Notes under the pieces: model-generated
What the model saw: only the letters and a program-made list of their open reading frames with translations
Told to the model about the DNA's origin: nothing
The model's database searches: none
In this document: positions 8,830 to 18,319 of the stretch, in pieces
How the letters are laid out: the number at the start of each line of letters is the position of its first letter
Position numbering within the stretch: position 1 is the first letter of the stretch
Assembly (NCBI RefSeq): GCF_030409305.1
Contig: NZ_JAUFPQ010000010.1
Span: forward strand, 121,662 to 185,661
Length of the DNA stretch: 64,000 bases
Source of the DNA: Halomonas maura
Lineage (GTDB): Bacteria > Pseudomonadota > Gammaproteobacteria > Pseudomonadales > Halomonadaceae
Direction of reading: 5' to 3'
Made by a program: the position numbers and the translations under genes

Positions 8830-9759
8830 ATGCCCTGGCTGCAACTCAAGGCGCGCATCGCCCCGGAGCAGGCCGAACTGCTCGAGGACCTGCTGCTGGC
8901 CGAAGGCGCCACCGCCATCACCCTGCAGGATGCCCATGACGCACCGGTCTTCGAGCCCGAGCGGGGCACCACCCCGCTATGGGACGAGACGGTGCTGACC
9001 GGCCTCTATGACGACCTCGCGGGCCTGTCGGCGATGCTCGAGCGCCTGGCGGCCGCCTGGGCCGAGGCCATGCCCGGGGAACCCTGCCCCGAGATCGAGC
9101 ACGAGCTGCTCGACGACCGGGACTGGGAACGGGCCTGGATGGAAGACTTCCAGCCATTGCGGATGGGCGAGCGCCTGTGGATCGTGCCCAGCTGGCACGC
9201 GGCGCCGGATCCGGGGGCGGTCAACCTGCACCTGGACCCGGGGCTGGCCTTCGGCACCGGCACCCACCCCACCACGGCGCTGTGCCTGGAATGGCTGGAT
9301 GGCCTGGCCGTGGCCGGCGAGCTGGCGAGCCGCGAGGTGCTGGACGTGGGCTGCGGCTCCGGCATCCTGGCCATCGCCGCCCTCAAGCTGGGCGCCCGCC
9401 GCGCCACGGGCACCGACATCGACCCCCAGGCGCTCTCCGCCAGCCGCGACAACGCCCAGCGCAACGCGATCCCCGACACGGCCTTCGGGCTCTGCTATGC
9501 CGAGCAGCTCGACGCCTCGGCGAGCTTTCCGGTGGTGATCGCCAATATCCTCGCCGGCCCGCTGGTCGAGCTGGCCGGGGAGATCGCCGGGCGCGTCGCG
9601 CCGGGCGGTCGCCTGGCGCTGTCCGGGATCCTCCAGGCACAGGCCGAGGAGGTGCAGGCCGCCTATGCGGCCCAGGGCCTGGCCATGGACGAGCCCGTGG
9701 TGCGCGAGGGCTGGGTACGGCTGACCGGGGAACGCTCCGGCGGCCCGCATGGCGCCTGA
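8830..9759 (+). CDS. prmA: Ribosomal protein L11 methyltransferase
   Basis: The protein has 309 residues when started at ATG 8830 ([16 protein letters not shown]), the family's usual N-terminus. PrmA trimethylates ribosomal protein L11. The N-terminal L11-recognition domain is followed by a SAM-binding Rossmann domain: [14 protein letters not shown] around 135-148, motif [16 protein letters not shown] around 172-186, and [11 protein letters not shown] around 237-247. The gene precedes dusB-fis, a common gammaproteobacterial order (prmA-dusB-fis). Confidence 0.96.
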   Translation: MPWLQLKARIAPEQAELLEDLLLAEGATAITLQDAHDAPVFEPERGTTPLWDETVLTGLYDDLAGLSAMLERLAAAWAEAMPGEPCPEIEHELLDDRDWERAWMEDFQPLRMGERLWIVPSWHAAPDPGAVNLHLDPGLAFGTGTHPTTALCLEWLDGLAVAGELASREVLDVGCGSGILAIAALKLGARRATGTDIDPQALSASRDNAQRNAIPDTAFGLCYAEQLDASASFPVVIANILAGPLVELAGEIAGRVAPGGRLALSGILQAQAEEVQAAYAAQGLAMDEPVVREGWVRLTGERSGGPHGA

Positions 9760-9781
9760 ACCCGCCGCGACCAACGGCGCC

Positions 9782-9810
9782 TTCACCCCGGATGCCCGGG
9801 GGCGTATGAT
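9782..9810 (+). promoter_or_regulatory. Candidate promoter of dusB-fis
   Basis: TTCACC at 9782-9787 and TATGAT at 9805-9810 are 17 bp apart. The -10 element touches an in-frame ATG at 9811, so transcripts from here would start after that codon. This favours the ATG at 9841 as the dusB start. Confidence 0.45.
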
Positions 9811-9840
9811 ATGACACCCTTCGAGCCACCGACCGTGACC

Positions 9841-10899
9841 ATGCCCGACTCCCGTCCCCTGCCCCGCATCGGCCGCCACGCCCTGCCCAACCGGGTCGTG
9901 CTCGCGCCCATGGCCGGCGTCACCGACCGGCCCTTCCGCGCGCTGTGCCGGCGCCTGGGGGCGGGGCTGGTGGTCGGCGAGATGGTGACCTCGGACCCGA
10001 GCCTGTGGCACACCCGCAAGTCGCGCCTGCGCATGGACCACCGCGGCGAGCCCGGGCCCCGTGCCGTGCAGATCGCCGGCGGCGACGCCGAGATGCTGGC
10101 CGAGGCGGCGCGGCTCAACGCCGAGATGGGCGCCGAGATCATCGACATCAACATGGGCTGCCCCGCCAAGAAGGTCTGCAACAAGGCCGCCGGCTCTGCG
10201 CTGCTGCGCGACGAGGCGCTGGTCGCCGAGATCCTCGCGGCGGTGGTCGCCGCGGTGGCCGTGCCGGTGACGCTGAAGATCCGCACCGGCTGGTGTGCCG
10301 AAAGCAACAACGGCGTGCGTGTCGCACGGCTGGCCGAGGACGCGGGCATCCAGGCCCTGGCCGTGCATGGCCGCCATCGCCAGCAGCGCTACGGGGGCGA
10401 GGCGGAGTACGACACCATCGCCGCGATCAAGGCGGCCGTGGACATCCCGGTGTTCGCCAACGGCGATATCGATTCTGCCGAGAAGGCGCGCCGGGTCCTC
10501 GACTATACTGGGGCAGATGCGGTGATGGTCGGGCGCGGGGCCCAGGGCAACCCCTGGATCTTCCGCGAGATCGACCACTACCTTCGCCATGGCCGCCCGC
10601 TACCGCCCCCCGACGACAACGAGCGCGCCTGGGTGTTGCACGGCCACCTGGTGGCCCTGCATGACTTCTACGGTGAGCACATGGGCGTGCGCATCGCCCG
10701 CAAGCACCTCGGCTGGTACCTGGCCGGGGATGCCCGCTTCGACGACACCGGCCGACGCGCCCTGCGTGCCACCTTCAATGGCCTGGACAGCGCCGATGCC
10801 CAGTGCCACTTCATCGACGAACTGTTTCGTCATGAGCCGGACACGGCACCCCGCCGTGTCGCCGAGGCCATGACGCCGGATGGAACCTGTGCCGCATGA
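9841..10899 (+). CDS. dusB: tRNA-dihydrouridine synthase B
   Basis: DusB reduces uridine to dihydrouridine in the tRNA D-loop using FMN and NADPH. From ATG 9841 it has 352 residues; ATG 9811 would add ten and abuts a promoter-like element. Family motifs: LPNRVVLAPMAGVTDRPFR (FMN-binding barrel start), DINMGCPAKKVCNKAAGSAL with the catalytic Cys (CPAKKVCN), KIRTGW and VFANGDI. The gene overlaps fis by 4 bp (ATGA), the conserved dusB-fis operon in which dusB translation leads into fis. Confidence 0.95.
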   Translation: MPDSRPLPRIGRHALPNRVVLAPMAGVTDRPFRALCRRLGAGLVVGEMVTSDPSLWHTRKSRLRMDHRGEPGPRAVQIAGGDAEMLAEAARLNAEMGAEIIDINMGCPAKKVCNKAAGSALLRDEALVAEILAAVVAAVAVPVTLKIRTGWCAESNNGVRVARLAEDAGIQALAVHGRHRQQRYGGEAEYDTIAAIKAAVDIPVFANGDIDSAEKARRVLDYTGADAVMVGRGAQGNPWIFREIDHYLRHGRPLPPPDDNERAWVLHGHLVALHDFYGEHMGVRIARKHLGWYLAGDARFDDTGRRALRATFNGLDSADAQCHFIDELFRHEPDTAPRRVAEAMTPDGTCAA

Positions 10900-11231
10900 C
10901 CAGCAGCCAAGCCTTTGACCAGAATCCCGCGCTGTCCGAGCTTGATGCCCGGGCCTCCCGTGATCTTGCCGAGGTCACCGAAGGCGGCAGCCTGCCGCGG
11001 GATGACATGCCCCTGCGCGAGGCCGTCGAGGCCGCCATGCGCCGCTATTTCGCGCACCTCGACGGCAGCGACGTCACCGACCTCCATGCCATGGTGATGG
11101 CCGAGGTGGAGGCGCCGCTGCTGGCCTCGGTGCTCGAGCACGCCCAGGGGAACCAGACCCGTGCCGCCGAGATGCTCGGCCTGAATCGCGGCACCCTGCG
11201 CAAGAAGCTCAAGCACTACGCCCTGATCTGA
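10896..11231 (+). CDS. fis: Nucleoid-associated regulator Fis
   Basis: The protein has 111 residues. The C-terminal helix-turn-helix ([32 protein letters not shown], about 76-107) is diagnostic for Fis, the growth-phase nucleoid protein that bends DNA and stimulates rRNA and tRNA promoters. The N-terminal about 35 residues are variable, as expected. Its start overlaps the dusB stop and a terminator hairpin follows at once. Confidence 0.95.
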   Translation: MTSSQAFDQNPALSELDARASRDLAEVTEGGSLPRDDMPLREAVEAAMRRYFAHLDGSDVTDLHAMVMAEVEAPLLASVLEHAQGNQTRAAEMLGLNRGTLRKKLKHYALI

Positions 11232-11236
11232 AGTCC

Positions 11237-11263
11237 GCAAGGGTGCCCCTCGGGCGCCCTTGC
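11237..11263 (+). terminator. Rho-independent terminator after fis
   Basis: A 12-bp stem (GCAAGGGTGCCC / GGGCGCCCTTGC, one G-T pair) with a 3-nt loop starts 6 bp after the fis stop and is followed by a T/C-rich stretch ending in TTTTT near 11280. Confidence 0.75.
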
Positions 11264-11316
11264 GCGTTCTCGCTCCTCGCTTTTTCGATCCCAACGCCCG
11301 CAATAGAGTGACGCCC

Positions 11317-12894
11317 ATGTCCCAAGCCCCCTCCCCCACCCCGGTCCACCGCGCCCTGATCAGCGTGTCCGACAAGACCGGCATCGTCGATTTCGCCCGC
11401 GGCCTCAGCGAGCTGGGCGTCGCGCTGCTCTCCACCGGCGGCACCTATCGCCTGCTCCAGGAGCAAGGCATTCCGGTCACCGAGGTCTCCGAGCACACCG
11501 GCTTCCCCGAGATCATGGACGGCCGGGTCAAGACCCTGCATCCGAAGATCCATGGCGGGATCCTCGGCCGCCGGGGCCAGGACGACGCGGTCATGGCCGA
11601 GCACGACATCGCGCCCATCGACTTGGTGGTGGTCAATCTCTACCCCTTCTCGGCCACCGTGGCGCGCTCCGACTGCACCCTCGAGGAGGCCATCGAGAAC
11701 ATCGATATCGGCGGGCCGACCATGGTGCGTGCCTGCGCCAAGAACCATGCCTACACCACCATCGTGGTGGACGCCGGCGACTACGAGCGGGTCCTCGGGG
11801 AAGTCGGCCAGGGCGGCATGCAGCAGTCCACCCGCTTCGACCTGGCCGTCAAGGCCTTCGAGCACACCGCCGGCTATGACGCGGCCATCGCCGACTACCT
11901 GGGGAGCCGCGTGCCGGGCGGCGAGGACGGCTTCCCGCGCACCTACAACCTGCAGCTCAACAAGAAGCAGGCCATGCGCTATGGCGAGAACCCCCACCAG
12001 TCCGCGGCCTTCTATGTCGAGGCCGACTGCCGGGAGCCCAGCGTGGCCACCGCCGAGACCCTGCAGGGCAAGCCGCTGTCGTTCAACAACGTCGCCGACA
12101 CCGACGCCGCCCTGGAATGCGTGAAGACCTTCACCGACACCGCCTGCGTGATCGTCAAGCACGCCAACCCCTGCGGCGTGGCCGTCGGCGGCAGCCCCAT
12201 GGAGGCCTACGACAAGGCCTTCGCCACCGACCCGACCAGCGCCTTCGGCGGCATCATCGCCTTCAACCGGGCGCTGGACGCCGAGACCGCCCGGGCCATC
12301 ATCGACCGCCAGTTCGTCGAGGTGATCATCGCCCCCGGGGTCGAGGACGCGGCCCGGGTGATCGTCGCCGAGAAGCAGAACGTGCGCCTGCTCGACATCG
12401 GTGCGCACTGGCCCGGCGAGCGCGAGCATGCCCACGACTTCAAGCGCGTCACCGGTGGCCTGCTGGTCCAGGACCGGGATCTCGGCATGGTCGGCCGCGA
12501 CGAGCTGACCGTGGTCACCGAGCGCGTGCCCTCGGAGCAGGAGATGCGCGACCTGGCCTTCGCCTGGAAGGTCGGCAAGTACGTCAAGTCCAACGCCATC
12601 GTCTACGCCAAGAACGGCCAGACCATCGGCGTGGGCGCCGGCCAGATGAGCCGTGTCTACTCGGCCCGCATCGCCGGCATCAAGGCCGCCGACGAGGGCC
12701 TCTCGGTGCCGGGGTCGGTGATGGCATCCGACGCCTTCTTCCCCTTCCGCGACGGCATCGACGCGGCGGCGGCGGCCGGCATCACCGCGGTGATCCAGCC
12801 GGGCGGCTCCATGCGCGACCAGGAGGTCATCGACGCCGCCAACGAGGCCGGCATCGCCATGGTGTTCACCGGCATGCGCCACTTCCGCCACTAA
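11317..12894 (+). CDS. purH: Bifunctional AICAR transformylase/IMP cyclohydrolase
   Basis: The protein has 525 residues from ATG 11317 ([22 protein letters not shown]). PurH carries out the last two steps of IMP synthesis. The N-terminal cyclohydrolase/MGS-like domain (about 15-200: [41 protein letters not shown]) is followed by the transformylase domain, with [11 protein letters not shown] around residue 286 and the C-terminal [17 protein letters not shown]. The full family length is present. It is separated from fis by a terminator. purD, its frequent partner, is not in the window. Confidence 0.96.
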   Translation: MSQAPSPTPVHRALISVSDKTGIVDFARGLSELGVALLSTGGTYRLLQEQGIPVTEVSEHTGFPEIMDGRVKTLHPKIHGGILGRRGQDDAVMAEHDIAPIDLVVVNLYPFSATVARSDCTLEEAIENIDIGGPTMVRACAKNHAYTTIVVDAGDYERVLGEVGQGGMQQSTRFDLAVKAFEHTAGYDAAIADYLGSRVPGGEDGFPRTYNLQLNKKQAMRYGENPHQSAAFYVEADCREPSVATAETLQGKPLSFNNVADTDAALECVKTFTDTACVIVKHANPCGVAVGGSPMEAYDKAFATDPTSAFGGIIAFNRALDAETARAIIDRQFVEVIIAPGVEDAARVIVAEKQNVRLLDIGAHWPGEREHAHDFKRVTGGLLVQDRDLGMVGRDELTVVTERVPSEQEMRDLAFAWKVGKYVKSNAIVYAKNGQTIGVGAGQMSRVYSARIAGIKAADEGLSVPGSVMASDAFFPFRDGIDAAAAAGITAVIQPGGSMRDQEVIDAANEAGIAMVFTGMRHFRH

Positions 12895-12930
12895 GCGGAG
12901 GGGAAAACGCTGGAACTCGGCCATGCGTCG

Positions 12931-13025
12931 TTGAAAAGCGGCATCAAGATGCTCATTTGCTGACGCAAACTCCGCTTTCGCGCCGATTTTCGCCTAGCCT
13001 GACCATCGTCCAGCCGTTTTCTCAG
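12931..13025. repeat. Short structured repeat, copy A
   Basis: About 95 bp, roughly 70 percent like copy B at 16242-16335 by eye. Shared core words include ACTCCG, CCGATTTT and CCATCG. It contains an inner hairpin TTTGC-TGAC-GCAAA, an outer pairing AAAGCGG with CCGCTTT, and imperfect inverted ends of TGAAAA type. It sits in the purH-gabD gap, upstream of the terminator. Confidence 0.7.
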
Positions 13026-13038
13026 ATACCGTATAAAG

Positions 13039-13072
13039 AACCACCCCCGCCGGTAACCCGGCGGGGGTGGTT
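13039..13072. terminator. Bidirectional terminator between purH and gabD
   Basis: A perfect 15-bp stem (AACCACCCCCGCCGG and its complement) with a TAAC loop is flanked by TTTTCTT on one side and AAAGAA on the other, so it can end both the purH and the convergent gabD transcripts. The remaining sequence of this 392-bp gap (13073-13286) holds no gene that I recognise. Confidence 0.9.
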
Positions 13073-13286
13073 TTCTTCCCGCTTCCAACCGCGAAGCGGC
13101 GCTCTTCAGGCTTCCCGCTTTAGCGCTTCTTCCACAACCCGGCGAGCGATGAGCTTTTCCGGCGACAAGCCTATGCGAGGGCGCTGTAAACCCTTCCATG
13201 GGCGCTACTTTTGCCATCCATGGCAAAAGACCCTCGCTCCGACTTGTCCCCGGCGCTCATCTCATTGGACATTGTGAAAAGTGCTC

Positions 13287-14747
13287 TTAGTCGCCGAGAT
13301 CGATGCACAGGTACTTGGTCTCGAGGAACTCGTCGAGGCCCTGGTGGCCGCCCTCGCGCCCCAGCCCCGAGGCCTTGACCCCGCCGAAGGGGGCAGCGGC
13401 ATTGGAGATCAGCCCGGTGTTGATGCCCACCATGCCATATTCCAGGGCCTCGGCCACCCGCCAGACGCGCCCCAGGTCACGGGAGTAGAAGTAGGAGGCC
13501 AGGCCGAACTCGGTGTCGTTGGCCATCGCCACGGCGTCCTCCTCATCCTCGAAGGGGAAGACCGCGGCCAGGGGACCGAAGGTCTCTTCTCTGGCCACCT
13601 TCATGGCGCCGCTGGCATCGCTGATCAGGGTCGGCGTGAAGAAGTTGCCGCCCAGCGGGTGGGCATGCCCCCCCAGCAGCAGCTCGGCCCCGTGGTCCAC
13701 GGCGTCCTGGACATGCTCGGTGACCTTGGCCACGGCCTTGTCATCGATCAGCGGGCCGATGTTGATGCCGCTCTCGGTGCCGTCGCCGACCTTGAGCTCG
13801 CTGTTCATGGCCACCGCCAGCTTCTCGCAGAAGGCGTTGACCACGCTGGATTGCACCAGGAAGCGGTTGGTACAGACGCAGGTCTGGCCGGCATTGCGGA
13901 ACTTGGCGGCCATGGCACCATCCACGGCCGCGTCCAGGTCGGCATCCTCGAAGACGATGAAGGGGGCATTGCCGCCCAGTTCCAGGGAGATCTTCTGCAC
14001 GTGACGGGAGGCCTGGGCCATCAGTTCGCGCCCCACCTCGGTGGAGCCGGTGAAGGTGATCTTGCGCACCAGCGGGGACTCGGTGAGGGCCGCGGCGATC
14101 TCCGCGGCGCGGCCGGGCACCACGTTGAACACGCCACGGGGCACGCCGGCTCGCTCGGCCAGCAGGGCCAGGGCCGTGGCCGAGAACGGGGTCTGGCTGG
14201 CCGGCTTGACCACGAAGGTGCAGCCGGCGGCCAGGGCGGCGCCGGCCTTGCGGGTGATCATCGCGGCGGGGAAGTTCCAGGGGGTGATGGCACCGACCAC
14301 GCCGATGGGTTGCTTGGTCACCAGGATACGTTGCTGGGGCTTGGCCGCGGGCACCGTCTCGCCATAGACCCGGCGTGCCTCCTCGGCGAACCAGCGCAGG
14401 AAGCTCGCCGCGTAGGCGATCTCTCCGGCCGCCTCCTTGAGTGGCTTGCCCTGCTCGTGGGTCATGATCATGGCCAGGTCATCCTGATGCTCGAGCATCA
14501 GGTCGTGCCACTTCATGAGGATATCGGCGCGTTCCTGGGCGGTGAGGCTACGCCAGGCCGGCAGGGCGGCATCGGCGGCATCGATGGCCCGCTCGGTCTC
14601 GGCGCGGCCCAGCCGCGGCACATTGCCCATCGTCTCGCCGGTGGCCGGATTGATCACGTCGATCTGCTCACCGCTATCGGCGGCGACCCAGCTACCGTCG
14701 ATATAGGCGAAGGGACAGTAGAGCTGGGTTTCCTTCAGGGCTTCCAT
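13287..14747 (-). CDS. gabD: NAD(P)-dependent succinate-semialdehyde dehydrogenase
   Basis: The protein has 486 residues, an aldehyde dehydrogenase of GabD type that oxidises succinate semialdehyde to succinate at the end of the GABA shunt. The cofactor site (TPWNFPAAMITRKAGAALAAGC), FTGSTEVGR, the general base Glu256 in ELGGNAPF and the nucleophile Cys290 in NAGQTCVC are all present. A second Cys two residues later (TCVC) is typical of GabD. No gabT is adjacent, so the exact semialdehyde is inferred from the family. Confidence 0.9.
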   Translation of the reverse strand: MEALKETQLYCPFAYIDGSWVAADSGEQIDVINPATGETMGNVPRLGRAETERAIDAADAALPAWRSLTAQERADILMKWHDLMLEHQDDLAMIMTHEQGKPLKEAAGEIAYAASFLRWFAEEARRVYGETVPAAKPQQRILVTKQPIGVVGAITPWNFPAAMITRKAGAALAAGCTFVVKPASQTPFSATALALLAERAGVPRGVFNVVPGRAAEIAAALTESPLVRKITFTGSTEVGRELMAQASRHVQKISLELGGNAPFIVFEDADLDAAVDGAMAAKFRNAGQTCVCTNRFLVQSSVVNAFCEKLAVAMNSELKVGDGTESGINIGPLIDDKAVAKVTEHVQDAVDHGAELLLGGHAHPLGGNFFTPTLISDASGAMKVAREETFGPLAAVFPFEDEEDAVAMANDTEFGLASYFYSRDLGRVWRVAEALEYGMVGINTGLISNAAAPFGGVKASGLGREGGHQGLDEFLETKYLCIDLGD

Positions 14748-15066
14748 GGTCGACTCCTAAAGAGGCATGTAACAGCTTCACACCAAAGAATATATCCACT
14801 GACTAAGCCAAGCAATCATAGCAGACGCCAAGGAGCTACCGAAGATCTCAGCCCTCGATCGGCCATGGCACCAAGCAACATCGAGGCTTGACAATGGATA
14901 ATTCGCAATCCCTGATGCAAAGTGACGAAACAGTCTATTAATGGATCGTAATATGCAATACGGGATCATGCTCCCTTCATGCTCCCTGGTTGTGGACATC
15001 CTGAATTTCTCACGCACTACGACTCATCCATCGTCATAAAATATGATCATGGAGTTTGCTGATCGA
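14748..15066. other. AT-richer gap upstream of gabD, no recognisable gene
   Basis: About 320 bp with visibly lower GC than the neighbours. Any gabD promoter must lie here, but no strong -35/-10 pair stands out. The small open frames in it show no family resemblance. It is the left edge of the decayed region that follows. Confidence 0.6.
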
Positions 15067-15560
15067 CCGTGGCCACACCATCAAGCCTGGGCTCCACACA
15101 AGGAGCATCGATCACCGATATGGAAGCAATATTCATCACACATATGCATGGAGACCATGTTTTCGGACTAGAAAGATTCGCTTGCGAATGCCGCTTCGAG
15201 GACAACACATCGCCAGAACCAACAGTCCAGGACGCGATATCCATGACCCGTGGCACCTGACCCTCGAGTGCTCTCTTTCAAGAGTCGACGAAGGGGAAGC
15301 AGAGCTCTCCGCCTTGTTGATGTGATCGAACTCGACACGGAGCAATTCTCCATCTTCGAGAACACCCATACAATCTTCCCTGTCGAGCACACACCAGACA
15401 AACTGACTTTCGCTCTCGATACCAGTGGTAAAGCTCCCTTTTCGTCAGGCACGACAGGCATCTTGCCAACATCAAACAGTAAGCATCCGAGATTGATCTC
15501 CATGACGTCACCTTATCAGAACACAAAACTGGTCACGCCACGCTTCACAGCCTGAGGAAC
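15067..15560 (+). pseudogene. Decayed metallo-beta-lactamase-fold hydrolase
   Basis: Fragments of one MBL-fold protein occur in order but in different frames. ITDMEAIFITHMHGDHVFGLERF (from 15111) carries the THxHGDH metal motif. WHLTLECSLSRVDEGEAELS follows near 15255-15310. Then comes a third segment with TEQFSIFENTHTIFPVEHTPDKLTFAL and GKAPFSSGTTG (about 15340-15450), and a tail HDVTLSEHKTGHATLHSL near 15500-15555 in yet another frame. At least two frameshifts and a missing N-terminus make it non-functional. Base composition is poorer in GC than the surrounding chromosome, suggesting transfer. Confidence 0.7.
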
Positions 15561-15599
15561 GCACACCCTGGAAAGGACGGATGCAGGTGCTGAATGCAA

Positions 15600-16770
15600 C
15601 ACCGTCATTGCATTGATGATGGGCCTCCTGATACTTCACCATCCGTTCACTCATCACCTCTATCTGGCAGTTGATATCGAAACGCTTGCGTGAACGCTTG
15701 TTGAGCTCGAAGACAGTGGCACCCATCGTCTCCTGGCGGTGATCGGCCAGATTCGTCCCTTTGGCCAGGGACCGATGGGTCAATCCTTTGACATTCTCGT
15801 TGGCCCCCCGCCGCCACGGACGGTGCGGGTCACACACGTAGAGCCACCCCGGTTTCCTGGCTCACCTCCGCATGCTTGGCCATGCCTCTTTCCGGGTCGT
15901 GGGTCATGCGCTTGCGTGCGACCAGACACTTGCGATTGCGCGCGGCGCTGAAGCCCTCCCCTGCAGGGGTGGCCGTGGCGTCATTCATTCTCGCCAGGAT
16001 CGGCTAGCCGCGTATGAGGACGACCCGGGTACCGATGGCGGAGGCATTGTCGTTGCCCTTGATCAGGCCACCTTCCAATGGCCGGACACCTCATGCTTCT
16101 CAACCTCAGGGCGACGAAGCTGGACGCTGACCATATCAGGGATCTGGTGGCACCTGTCGACCCGCCCCTTTCGAGGCTTGCGAGTCGATCTACCCAGCCT
16201 TACGTTTTGTCTGACAACTGCCTGCGCTCGCCCATCCGGCGTTAAAAATCGGCTCAAAGTACTCATTTACACCGCGTAAACTCCGTCTTTTCTCCGATTT
16301 TTGCCTTGTCTGGCCATCGCTCGTCGACTTTTCAGACAAAGCTTAGGCGATGAATGAGACTTTTCCAGCTCGCCGACGGGCAAGGCATAGTCGGCGTCGT
16401 AGTTCGTCTTGCGAAAGACGTAGGCGCCTCTGCGACCAGGTAGCGTATTCGCTTGAGCTTGCCGGCGATCTGCTCGGGTGACAGGCGCTGGCGCAGCATG
16501 TACCGCACCAGCTCAAAGCACTTGCTAGCTGGCACCGACTGTTGTCTCGACGACACCTGGTCCGCCGGGCTTGCCGAAGATCTTGGCATGATGACCAAGG
16601 TACCGCCACGGTGCTTCGGGTTGGGCTGTAGCTGGCGACCGAGGGTTGAGGGGAACCGTTCCATCGAGCGAGCGATCGGCCGGATGCTCATACCATGATG
16701 AACCGTGGCGAGTTCTTCGATGTTGAGCTCGACATGGGACGTGGATACAACACCTTAGCTGAAAGATCAG
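15600..16770 (-). pseudogene. IS30-family transposase relic
   Basis: On the minus strand the order of IS30 transposase pieces is kept: N-terminal HTH part (ELNIEELATVHHGMSIRPIA, RSMERFPSTLGRQL, then LRQRLSPEQIAGKL) at about 16400-16765; the middle part (GRSTRKPRKGRVDRCHQIPD, EVSGHWK) at about 16060-16218; GGLIKGNDNASAIGT in another frame near 16030; and the C-terminal part (CDPHRPWRRGANENVKGL, LNKRSRKRF) at about 15640-15840. Several frameshifts and stops disrupt it. Between the first and second pieces a 125-bp insertion carries repeat copy B. No intact inverted repeats were recognised. Confidence 0.75.
16242..16335. repeat. Short structured repeat, copy B, inside the IS30 relic
   Basis: About 94 bp resembling copy A at 12931-13025. 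The inner hairpin is TTTAC-ACCGC-GTAAA: the closing G-C pair of copy A is an A-T pair here, so pairing is kept while bases differ. An outer pair AAAAATCGG/CCGATTTTT is also present. Transposase homology resumes on both sides, at 16344 and 16218. Confidence 0.7.
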
Positions 16771-16879
16771 GGGCTGCACTCTGACCCTGCGGCCAAGGCC
16801 GGCTTGTTTCATGCCCTCCTGAAGCCCCTCCTGTGCTGTACAGCTCATCGTGCAGCGATCAGGAGGGGGAATGACGAGT

Positions 16880-17437
16880 TCAGACGGGCTTTATCAATGT
16901 CAAGAACTCCTGGCGAGTGCTCATCTTTTCCCGGAACGTCCCCAGCATCACCGAAGAGGTCATGCTCGAGTTCTGCTTCTCCACCCCGCGCATCATCATG
17001 CACAGGTGACGCGCCTCGATCACCACGGCCACGCCCCGAGCCTCGGTCACCTGCTGGACGGCCTCGGCGATCTGGCGTGTCAGGTTCTCCTGGATCTGCA
17101 TGCGCCGGGCATACATGTCGACGATGCGGGCGAACTTGGACAGGCCCAGCACCTTGCCCCGCGGCAGGTAGGCGATGTGGCACTTGCCGATGAAGGGCAG
17201 CAGGTGGTGCTCGCACATCGAGTACAGTTCGATGTCCTTGACCAGCACCATCTCATCGGTGTCCGACTCGAAGACCGCCCCGTTGACGATTTCTTCCAGC
17301 GACTGGGAATAACCGTGATTGAGGAACTGCATGGCCTTGGCGGCCCGCTTGGGGGTGTCGCGCAGGCCTTCACGCTCGGGGTTCTCCCCGAGTTCCTCGA
17401 TGATCCGGCGATAGTGGTTGGCGAGTTGTTCGGTCAT
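16880..17437 (-). CDS. folE: GTP cyclohydrolase I
   Basis: The protein has 185 residues from ATG 17437 ([18 protein letters not shown]). It converts GTP to dihydroneopterin triphosphate, the first step to folate and other pterins. The zinc ligands are visible in [11 protein letters not shown] (Cys and His) and in [13 protein letters not shown] (second Cys), so this is the zinc-dependent type I enzyme. The active-site stretch TSSVMLGTF is present. It stands alone between the decayed region and a divergent secreted protein gene. Confidence 0.96.
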   Translation of the reverse strand: MTEQLANHYRRIIEELGENPEREGLRDTPKRAAKAMQFLNHGYSQSLEEIVNGAVFESDTDEMVLVKDIELYSMCEHHLLPFIGKCHIAYLPRGKVLGLSKFARIVDMYARRMQIQENLTRQIAEAVQQVTEARGVAVVIEARHLCMMMRGVEKQNSSMTSSVMLGTFREKMSTRQEFLTLIKPV

Positions 17438-17716
17438 GGTCAGGTCCCATGCAGTGTCGTTGTCGCGGTGCGTGGGCACAGGCCCGGCCACCACACCGTT
17501 ATACACAAACTATACATCACCCCATCCACGTACAAGCAGATGGGTCCGGAAGGCCACAATTCTAGCGCATGGCGGCGCCGGGCGCAGTGGCCGGCGCCGC
17601 CCGGCCAGTGGCAGAATGTCGCGCGTGCCATGACGGCGCACGGCTGCCCGCCCCCCCGGCCTGTGGTAAGGTAAGACCACCTTCATGCTGAGCCCAAGTC
17701 ACTCCCGAGAGCCGAC

Positions 17717-18244
17717 ATGATCAAGACCCCCACCCTGCTGCTGATGGCCACCGCCCTGGCACTGCCGAGCCTGGCCATGGGCGACACCCTCGAATTGCCC
17801 GCCGACGCCCGGGTCGAGATGGAGGTCGTCGACGACCTCGTGCTCGACGCCCAGACCCCGCGCCGCGACGATATCGTGCTACGCCCGGTGGACGGCGGGG
17901 ATGGCAGCCACCGACTGCCGGACTACTGCGTGGTGATCGGCGACGCCCAGCGCGACGGCGAGCGCATCCGCCTGACCACCCATTCCCTGACCTGCATCGA
18001 GGCCGAGGGCGGCGACAGCGAGATCTACAGCGGTGAACTCACGGCCGGCGCCTACGACCGCGACGGCCACTTCGGCATCGCCGCCTGCGAAGACGACCAG
18101 TGTCGCCTGACACCGGACGACAGCTTCCTGCTGACCATCACCCACCCGATCCACATCGAGCAGCAGGCCAACCCCTCGGCCCGGCTCAATGCCGAGCGCC
18201 GCCAGGCCGATCCCGACCAGGACGACGCCGCCAGCGGCGAATAA
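17717..18244 (+). CDS. Secreted hypothetical protein
   Basis: The protein has 175 residues and I do not recognise its family. An N-terminal signal peptide (MIKTPTLLLMATALALPSLAMG) implies export to the periplasm. The mature part is acidic and contains four Cys (DYCVVIG, LTCIEA, AACEDDQC), suggesting two disulfides. The stretch THPIHIEQQANPSARLNAER leads into a charged, probably disordered C-terminus. A terminator follows directly, so it is probably monocistronic. The 279-bp gap upstream, shared with folE, must hold divergent promoters, but no clear element stands out. Confidence 0.75.
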   Translation: MIKTPTLLLMATALALPSLAMGDTLELPADARVEMEVVDDLVLDAQTPRRDDIVLRPVDGGDGSHRLPDYCVVIGDAQRDGERIRLTTHSLTCIEAEGGDSEIYSGELTAGAYDRDGHFGIAACEDDQCRLTPDDSFLLTITHPIHIEQQANPSARLNAERRQADPDQDDAASGE

Positions 18245-18273
18245 CCGCGACCCGTTGCGACACCGCGATCGCC

Positions 18274-18296
18274 GACGCCCCCTGCGAGGGGGCGTC
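18274..18296 (+). terminator. Terminator after the secreted protein gene
   Basis: A 9-bp stem (GACGCCCCC / GGGGGCGTC) with a TGCGA loop is followed by TTGCGTT, 29 bp after the stop codon. It also lies at the end of the convergent kinase gene. Confidence 0.7.
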
Positions 18297-18319
18297 TTGC
18301 GTTGGGCCCCGGGGCCGGC

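Noticed and set aside
14778..15017. 79-codon frame upstream of gabD on the minus strand
   Set aside because: No recognisable family, no convincing ribosome site, lies in a decayed AT-richer region.
15600..16770. Functional IS30 element
   Set aside because: Several frame changes, a 125-bp insertion and no recognised terminal repeats; a relic only.
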